Of a stretch of 25,770 nucleotides of DNA, positions 21,196-25,770 are shown piece after piece (positions within the stretch are counted from its first letter, which is position 1; every line of letters begins with the position of its first letter). Location: positions 1 through 25,770 of the forward strand of contig CAYMUL010000043.1 of NCBI GenBank assembly GCA_964393605.1, given 5' to 3'. The stretch comes from CAYMUL01 sp964393605. Lineage in GTDB: Bacteria; Bacteroidota; Ignavibacteria; Ignavibacteriales; Ignavibacteriaceae. A program made the translations under genes and the position numbers. The notes below the pieces were generated by a model. It had not been told where the DNA came from. It searched no databases and was given only the letters and a program-made list of their open reading frames with translations.

Positions 21196-23346
21196 CTATT
21201 TTTTAGGCGATGCAATTAAAATAAGTTTTTGCTCAGCAGATATTTTAGAAAGTTCAAAGTCAACAATCGCAAGAGCTTGATGTTCGCTAATTAAGCCCGA
21301 TAAATCGAGAATCTTTGAACCGATGAGCAAATATAAATCGGGTACGAGCGCGCCCGCATCGCCAAAGGTTGTGAGCCGCTCAATCATATTTCTGATTTTT
21401 TCTGCAACGCTTCTTTTCACCGCTTCATCGCAAAGAGCATTCGTGAATTGCAATTTAATTGTTCCTTCCATATCAATAACACGAAGAGAAGAATGATTTT
21501 CTTCGATCAATCCGAAAAAAACTTTTCTCCTTAATTCCTGTTGAAAGACAAAAAAGAAATCATTTGTTTGAACCAACGCAATTTCATTTTTTGATTTGAA
21601 AGATGCGGATGCGATTTTTAATAATTCATCGTGCGAAAGAATTTTTGCCGAAAGTTCTTTTGTTCTCAAATCACTCGTTCCCATTGCAACGGCAATCACT
21701 TTTTTATTTTGAGTATCGATTTCAATTGTAACTTCAACGGAATCGGGTTGCGCTCCCATCTTAACAACGGAATCGAATGCTTGTGTACGAAGCTGAATCA
21801 AATCGTTGTCTGTCGGATTTATAATTGTCTTTTCGATAGAATCGCGGATCATTCCCAAAGCCGCGCCAATTGCGGAGATAACCTCAGCATCCTTTGCAAT
21901 TTTATGCTGAAAGTTTAAATACTTTGCGGTGAAAGGAACAAGTGCCGATGCACCGCCGCCGCCGCCGACAAACGTAATCAAATCTTTATCAAGTTTATAT
22001 TCTCTTGCAAGAGACGCAATCACCGGAGAAATTTTTTCGGCAGAGATTTTCAAAATCTCTTCGGCAATTTTTTCTGCGTTTAATTTTAAAATATTTGAGA
22101 GAGAAGAAAAACAATTATTAATTGCTTCTAAATTCGCGGCGCCGTGCCCGATCTCATCAACCAATCCCAAATAGTTTGAAGCCGCAGTCGGAGTTATTGA
22201 AAATTTATTTCCGCTACTTTTAGAAACGATTGCAACGTAATCTTTCGGATCATTTGCGAGCGGTTGAATTTTTTCAATTTCGATATCATCAAATTTTTCA
22301 TTCTCACTAAAAGAAACATATTGCAAACCGGCAATGTGCGCGCTTCGAGGACCGACATCAATTATTTTATTGTTTTGAATTCTCGGAATAGAGCCGCCGG
22401 CAATTCCAAGTGTGCGAACATCAAGCGTGCGTAAGTAAAATCTGTTTCCGCCGATTTGCGCGCTCTTCACTTGCGGCTTTCCGTTTTTAATTACAGAGAT
22501 ATCAGTTGAAGTTCCGCCGACTTCCAAAAAAATTCCGTCCGAAACTTTTTCATACATGAGTGCCGCGGCAACACCGGCGGCAGGTCCTGAAAGCATTGTC
22601 AATATTGGTCGGCGGCGCATTTCGTTAATATCCATAATCCCGCCGTCGGAACGCATCACCATTAATGGTGCATTGATTCCACTTTCTTGAATTGCTTTTT
22701 CCGTGAGGTTCGCAGTCTCCAGCATTTTTGGCATCATGCTTGCATTTATTACTGCGGTGAGCGTGCGAACTTTCAGTCCGTATAATTTAGAAATGCTACT
22801 CGCAGAAGTTGCTTGAACTCCAAGTTTCGTTGCAGCTGCAAAAACTATTTCCTCATTTGTAGGATCGTCAACTCCAAAAGCTTCGGATGCGACTATTACT
22901 TCTGCACCTTCGCCAAGTAATTCTTCAATTAATTTTTGCGCAACATTTTCAGAAATATTTTTCGCGGTGTCAAAAAATCTAAATCTTGTTGAAAGAAATT
23001 TTCCCGGCGAAAGTTGTATGTTCTTTAAATTGATTTGACTTCTTGCTCTTCTGCCTTCAAGCCCTTTTCCCATGCCGATAATTCCGACAGTTGCAACATC
23101 ACCTTCGAGAAGTGCGTTTGTTGCCTGTGTTGTCGAGTGTGCAATTAAAATAATTTCTTCGGGATTAATTTCCGCTTTAGTTATTAACATTTTCATAGAA
23201 TCGACAACACCTTTTGCAACGCCTTCGCTTGCGCCGTGTGTTGTCGGGACACATGATTTACCAATTACTTTGAAAGAGGTCGTCTCAACCGCAACCGCAT
23301 GGGTAAAGGTTCCGCCGACATCAATTCCTATTTTAATTTTTTTCAT
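21196..23346 (-). CDS. Hydantoinase/oxoprolinase family protein (HyuA-like)
   Basis: HyuA-type proteins are ASKHA-fold ATPases that open cyclic amides such as hydantoins or 5-oxoproline, or carboxylate ketones. The 716 residues begin with the ATP-binding GIDVGGTFTHAVAV (7-20). They continue with AHSTTQATNALLEGDVATVGIIG, MRSDGGIM, MLSGPAAGVAAA, EVGGTSTDISVIKNG, and a glycine-rich phosphate loop FVGGGGGASALVP. Most such enzymes work with a HyuB partner; none is seen in this window. The protein is placed between the permease (8 bases upstream) and the degenerate oxidoreductase (20 bases downstream). The substrate is unknown. A lactam or amide-bearing compound brought in by the permease would fit; this is speculative. 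Confidence 0.85.
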   Translation of the reverse strand: MKKIKIGIDVGGTFTHAVAVETTSFKVIGKSCVPTTHGASEGVAKGVVDSMKMLITKAEINPEEIILIAHSTTQATNALLEGDVATVGIIGMGKGLEGRRARSQINLKNIQLSPGKFLSTRFRFFDTAKNISENVAQKLIEELLGEGAEVIVASEAFGVDDPTNEEIVFAAATKLGVQATSASSISKLYGLKVRTLTAVINASMMPKMLETANLTEKAIQESGINAPLMVMRSDGGIMDINEMRRRPILTMLSGPAAGVAAALMYEKVSDGIFLEVGGTSTDISVIKNGKPQVKSAQIGGNRFYLRTLDVRTLGIAGGSIPRIQNNKIIDVGPRSAHIAGLQYVSFSENEKFDDIEIEKIQPLANDPKDYVAIVSKSSGNKFSITPTAASNYLGLVDEIGHGAANLEAINNCFSSLSNILKLNAEKIAEEILKISAEKISPVIASLAREYKLDKDLITFVGGGGGASALVPFTAKYLNFQHKIAKDAEVISAIGAALGMIRDSIEKTIINPTDNDLIQLRTQAFDSVVKMGAQPDSVEVTIEIDTQNKKVIAVAMGTSDLRTKELSAKILSHDELLKIASASFKSKNEIALVQTNDFFFVFQQELRRKVFFGLIEENHSSLRVIDMEGTIKLQFTNALCDEAVKRSVAEKIRNMIERLTTFGDAGALVPDLYLLIGSKILDLSGLISEHQALAIVDFELSKISAEQKLILIASPKK

Positions 23347-23354
23347 TCGTTAAT

Positions 23355-24833
23355 TCACATGAATAAAATTGCGGAGATGATCAATCCAACTATTGCAAGA
23401 AGCCATGTATAAGGAAGCGTGTTCCATAATATCTTTTGTACATCAACTTTCATTTCATTTGCAAGCCAAACGTTGTGCGTGTTTGTCGGATCGCTGATGC
23501 CTTGAATTTGTCCGACCGAAAGAAGAAGCCCCATCACCGCAGCGGGATTTAAACCGGCGGCTAAAAATACTGCGGCTAAACCGTAACCCATTCCCCAAAC
23601 GTTTAACGGTCCGCGATAAAGCGCGAGAGGCGCCGCGAAAGAAAAAATTAATACATAAGAAATTGCAGAGTCGGGAATAATTTTCAACATCAACGGTTTC
23701 ATTAAAAGAAGTACGGGCCAGCCATCTTTATATTGCGGCAAGGGCGTTCCGCCGGGACCCATAATTGCAACGAGTAACATTCCGATACCGAACATCAATG
23801 CGACTGCCGGCATCACGAGTCCGCCTCCTTCAAAACAAGATTTGATGAAGAGATTTAATCTCCCTTTTTTATATGTGGTGATGAATGCGTAAATCAAACC
23901 GATGATAAATGAAGCGATGAAATTCATTTCGAAGAGAAGAATGAGAAACAACGGAAGTAACGGCGAGAAGTAGCTTATCCAATGCGGGTGCGATGCGTGT
24001 TCATTTGCTTTTGTAATTATTCTTAACAAAGAAAAAATGAAGAGAAAAATTATTCCCGCGCCGACCAACCATTTAATCGCATGCAGAAATTTATGGAACA
24101 TCTCCAATAAAAAATATTTTTGATCATCAGAGATAAAATTTGTGTAAAGTGAGTAAATTATTGTAATCAGTAAAAACGCGATGAAGCTGTATTTAAGAAT
24201 TTTTTTAAGATCGATGTTTTGTCCGTCTCTATAAATTTGAACGGTGATGTACACAACGGCGCAGAGAAATGAGATTAAAAATATTGTTAGTGCAAATGGT
24301 TTTATCTCTTCGACGGTTAGATTCATTACCGAAATATAAACAGCCCAATTGCCGACATTTAAAATTCCTCCGATGCTTAATCCGAAAAGAAAAATTCCCG
24401 TTGATGTTAATGCGCCAACGCCGACTGAAGACATAATCGGGAGAACAATTGTAGCAACCATAATAATTGCGCCCAACCCGCCAAGTGTTGTAAAGAGTGC
24501 GATGATGAACAGTAGCATGATGATTGAAATGAACCATGGATTGTCGCCGGAAAGTTCCGCACCTTTTTTGATGAATGATTCCGCCACACCGGTTTTTTGC
24601 AGATGAACGCTTAACATGCTTCCGAAGAGAGCGATTGTGTATGCCGGTGCAAGTTTCATCGCGCCATGTCCTAATACATATTCAATGATGTCAAAAAGAG
24701 AAACTCCGCCGGTTAGTGAAATGAAGAAAGCCATTAACGGCAATGCGATTAAAGCGGGAATTTTTCTGAAAAACATTAGCAATGCCATTACTAAAAATAT
24801 AACGACAACGGCGGTTATTTGCAGTTCAATCAT
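23355..24833 (-). CDS. Ion-transporter-superfamily permease (GntP/citrate-transporter-like)
   Basis: The 492-residue polytopic inner-membrane protein has about 12-14 hydrophobic segments. Two-fold features such as TTLGGLGAIIMVATIVLPIM and a late SVGQIQGISDPTNTHNVW loop suggest a secondary transporter of the IT superfamily (GntP, citrate or C4-dicarboxylate permease type). Such proteins import organic acids with H+ or Na+. Charged loops are short, and the N terminus enters the membrane immediately (MIELQITAVVVIFLVMALLMFF). It is the first gene of the nine-gene operon, preceded by a good promoter candidate at 24872-24904, so it probably brings in the pathway's substrate. The exact family was assigned by eye, and the substrate is unknown. 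Confidence 0.75.
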   Translation of the reverse strand: MIELQITAVVVIFLVMALLMFFRKIPALIALPLMAFFISLTGGVSLFDIIEYVLGHGAMKLAPAYTIALFGSMLSVHLQKTGVAESFIKKGAELSGDNPWFISIIMLLFIIALFTTLGGLGAIIMVATIVLPIMSSVGVGALTSTGIFLFGLSIGGILNVGNWAVYISVMNLTVEEIKPFALTIFLISFLCAVVYITVQIYRDGQNIDLKKILKYSFIAFLLITIIYSLYTNFISDDQKYFLLEMFHKFLHAIKWLVGAGIIFLFIFSLLRIITKANEHASHPHWISYFSPLLPLFLILLFEMNFIASFIIGLIYAFITTYKKGRLNLFIKSCFEGGGLVMPAVALMFGIGMLLVAIMGPGGTPLPQYKDGWPVLLLMKPLMLKIIPDSAISYVLIFSFAAPLALYRGPLNVWGMGYGLAAVFLAAGLNPAAVMGLLLSVGQIQGISDPTNTHNVWLANEMKVDVQKILWNTLPYTWLLAIVGLIISAILFM

Positions 24834-24871
24834 CTGGTTTTTGGTTAGAGAAATATTATTAAACTTGCGGG

Positions 24872-24904
24872 CAAATTTAGTTCATTTGCGTCTGCTGTAA
24901 CAAA
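24872..24904 (-). promoter_or_regulatory. Candidate Bacteroidota-type promoter of the nine-gene operon
   Basis: On the minus strand a -33 element TTTG (24901-24904) is followed after 21 bases by TAAATTTG (24872-24879), matching the TTTG-N19-21-TAnnTTTG consensus. Transcription would start near 24865, about 30 bases before the permease ATG at 24833. A perfect 10-base palindrome CGATTAATCG lies upstream at 24932-24941 and could be an operator half or full site, though it also abuts the stop codon of the gene upstream. Confidence 0.5.
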
Positions 24905-24942
24905 TTAAATAATTATTTTTTGCACGACAGACGATTAATCGG

Positions 24943-25593
24943 CTATTCAGGAATCTCTCTTTTCCCGATTTCTTTTTTTAATGATTCACTTTTCACTTCT
25001 GCGTCATACCCGTAAGACTTGAGCCATTTCTTCCCTTTTATTTGGTAAGATTTTAAAACATCCGGCAAAATATCTACGTACAGTTGCGAGATATGCCGAA
25101 TTTTGTTCAGAGATGTAAATCCAATATCCGAAATAATAAAATCGAACATTGCATTTTCACTTTTCTCAATTAAAGATTGTACAACGTAAATTGATGCAAG
25201 GTCCATTTGCAAATCGTATTCAACCACATCACTGATATTTGAATTGAGAAAAGAATTATACGCAGTAGATCGAAGCATCGTAATTTGTAACCCCTTCCAA
25301 CCTTTTAGCATATAACCATATAGTTTTCCCCAATCGGGATTATTGGTTTGTTTAATGCTATCAATTTCCCCAAGTATTTGCAGATGATATTCATAAACAG
25401 ATTCGATTCGTTTATGATTGTATTGCATCTCGGAAGCGATGTACTCTAAAGAAATATTTAACGTATTTTTCTTTGCATTAACTTCTCTGACATCGGTTAA
25501 CCAAAATGCAAAAAAGACGCTTGCAAAAATTAAGATAGCTTGAATTGCATGATCAACGTAGCGTTGATTAATGTTTAACTTCACCCATTTCAT
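24943..25593 (-). CDS. Single-helix membrane protein of unknown function (DUF6090-like layout)
   Basis: I do not recognise this gene with certainty. The 216-residue protein has a short N-terminal basic stretch, one transmembrane helix at about 16-33 (IQAILIFASVFFAFWLTD), and then a long helical soluble domain with scattered aromatic and charged residues (EYIASEMQYNHKRIESVYEYH). The plan of an N-terminal helix ending in a 'Trp...Asp/Asn' turn and a helical domain of about 180 residues resembles DUF6090-type proteins of Bacteroidota. It is separated from the operon by 109 bases that contain the operon's promoter candidate, so it is probably a separate unit. No catalytic motif is visible. Confidence 0.6.
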   Translation of the reverse strand: MKWVKLNINQRYVDHAIQAILIFASVFFAFWLTDVREVNAKKNTLNISLEYIASEMQYNHKRIESVYEYHLQILGEIDSIKQTNNPDWGKLYGYMLKGWKGLQITMLRSTAYNSFLNSNISDVVEYDLQMDLASIYVVQSLIEKSENAMFDFIISDIGFTSLNKIRHISQLYVDILPDVLKSYQIKGKKWLKSYGYDAEVKSESLKKEIGKREIPE

Positions 25594-25623
25594 TTAATTT
25601 TTCTCTCTTCATTTTTTTATAAA

Positions 25624-25631
25624 CAAACTTA
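25624..25631 (-). promoter_or_regulatory. Candidate -7 box upstream of the membrane protein gene
   Basis: The minus strand reads TAAGTTTG at 25624-25631, fitting TAnnTTTG. A weak -33 match (TTTC, 25653-25656) lies 21 bases further upstream. The start of the gene at 25593 is about 30 bases downstream. One good element and one weak one make this tentative. Confidence 0.3.
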
Positions 25632-25696
25632 AGTTATAAAAAATGAGTTGTCGAAAGAAGATGTTTTTTAAAAATCACGTCATGCAGCAAAATTTT

Positions 25697-25730
25697 TTTT
25701 GCCACTCACATAGTGATGCCTATGGCAAAA
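25697..25730. repeat. Nested inverted repeat
   Basis: An outer 8-bp arm TTTTGCCA (25697-25704) pairs with TGGCAAAA (25723-25730), and inside it TCAC-ATA-GTGA (25706-25716) forms a second stem. No T-run follows on either strand, so it is not a typical intrinsic terminator. The bases that follow (gttacgaagccatgaagg) resemble the 'cacgaagccacgaag' type of dispersed intergenic repeat found in related genomes, as recalled. It could be one end of a small mobile or repeat element cut by the window edge. Confidence 0.4.
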
Positions 25731-25770
25731 GTTACGAAGCCATGAAGGAAAAAATTATGGTTCGTACGTT

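Overview
The window looks like chromosomal DNA from the Ignavibacteria / Bacteroidota-Chlorobiota side of the tree. The reasons are an AT-rich base composition outside the CRISPR array, a secreted protein that ends in the 'NYPNPFNPST' type IX secretion (T9SS) sorting domain typical of that group, Bacteroidota-style TAnnTTTG promoter boxes, few Shine-Dalgarno sites, and heptameric A/T-rich tandem repeats. This placement is inference; no rRNA gene is present.

Region 1 (1-4202) is the tail of a type I-C CRISPR-Cas locus: probably the last codons of cas7, then cas4-cas1-cas2 packed as one unit, an AT-rich leader, and an array of 29 repeats and 28 spacers. The last repeat is altered at its final base, which puts the leader and the newest spacers on the left. 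Two pairs of spacers come from overlapping positions in diverged versions of the same target genes.

Region 2 (4203-9503): a convergent LOG-family nucleosidase gene, then about 0.8 kb without genes that holds heptamer repeats and a cluster of short TCCCTAcGGGA-type palindromes. A TonB-dependent receptor follows, and close behind it a secreted Asp-box (BNR) beta-propeller protein with a T9SS tail. A five-unit heptamer repeat is translated inside that tail.

Region 3 (9590-10352) is a two-gene MNT nucleotidyltransferase / HEPN pair with overlapping genes, a toxin-antitoxin-like module.

Region 4 (10359-24833, minus strand) is a nine-gene operon with almost no intergenic space and repeated ATGA/GTGA/TAATG junctions. 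In order of transcription it encodes an ion-transporter-superfamily permease, a HyuA-like hydantoinase/oxoprolinase, a degenerate FAD-oxidoreductase paralogue, a NanE-type ManNAc-6-phosphate epimerase, a full FAD-dependent oxidoreductase, a phosphohexomutase, an oversized HAD phosphatase/mutase, a GH38 alpha-mannosidase homologue and a GH94 disaccharide phosphorylase. A plausible core chemistry is phosphorolysis (GH94) to a sugar 1-phosphate, mutase to the 6-phosphate, then epimerisation (NanE) and/or dephosphorylation (HAD). The roles of the oxidoreductase, HyuA and permease are not evident. Two members lack key residues: GH38 has Phe where the nucleophile Asp should be, and the short oxidoreductase has lost FAD-binding residues. 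This operon is the best candidate in the window for an undescribed pathway.

Region 5 (24943-25770) holds a single-helix membrane protein of unknown function and a short tail with a nested inverted repeat.
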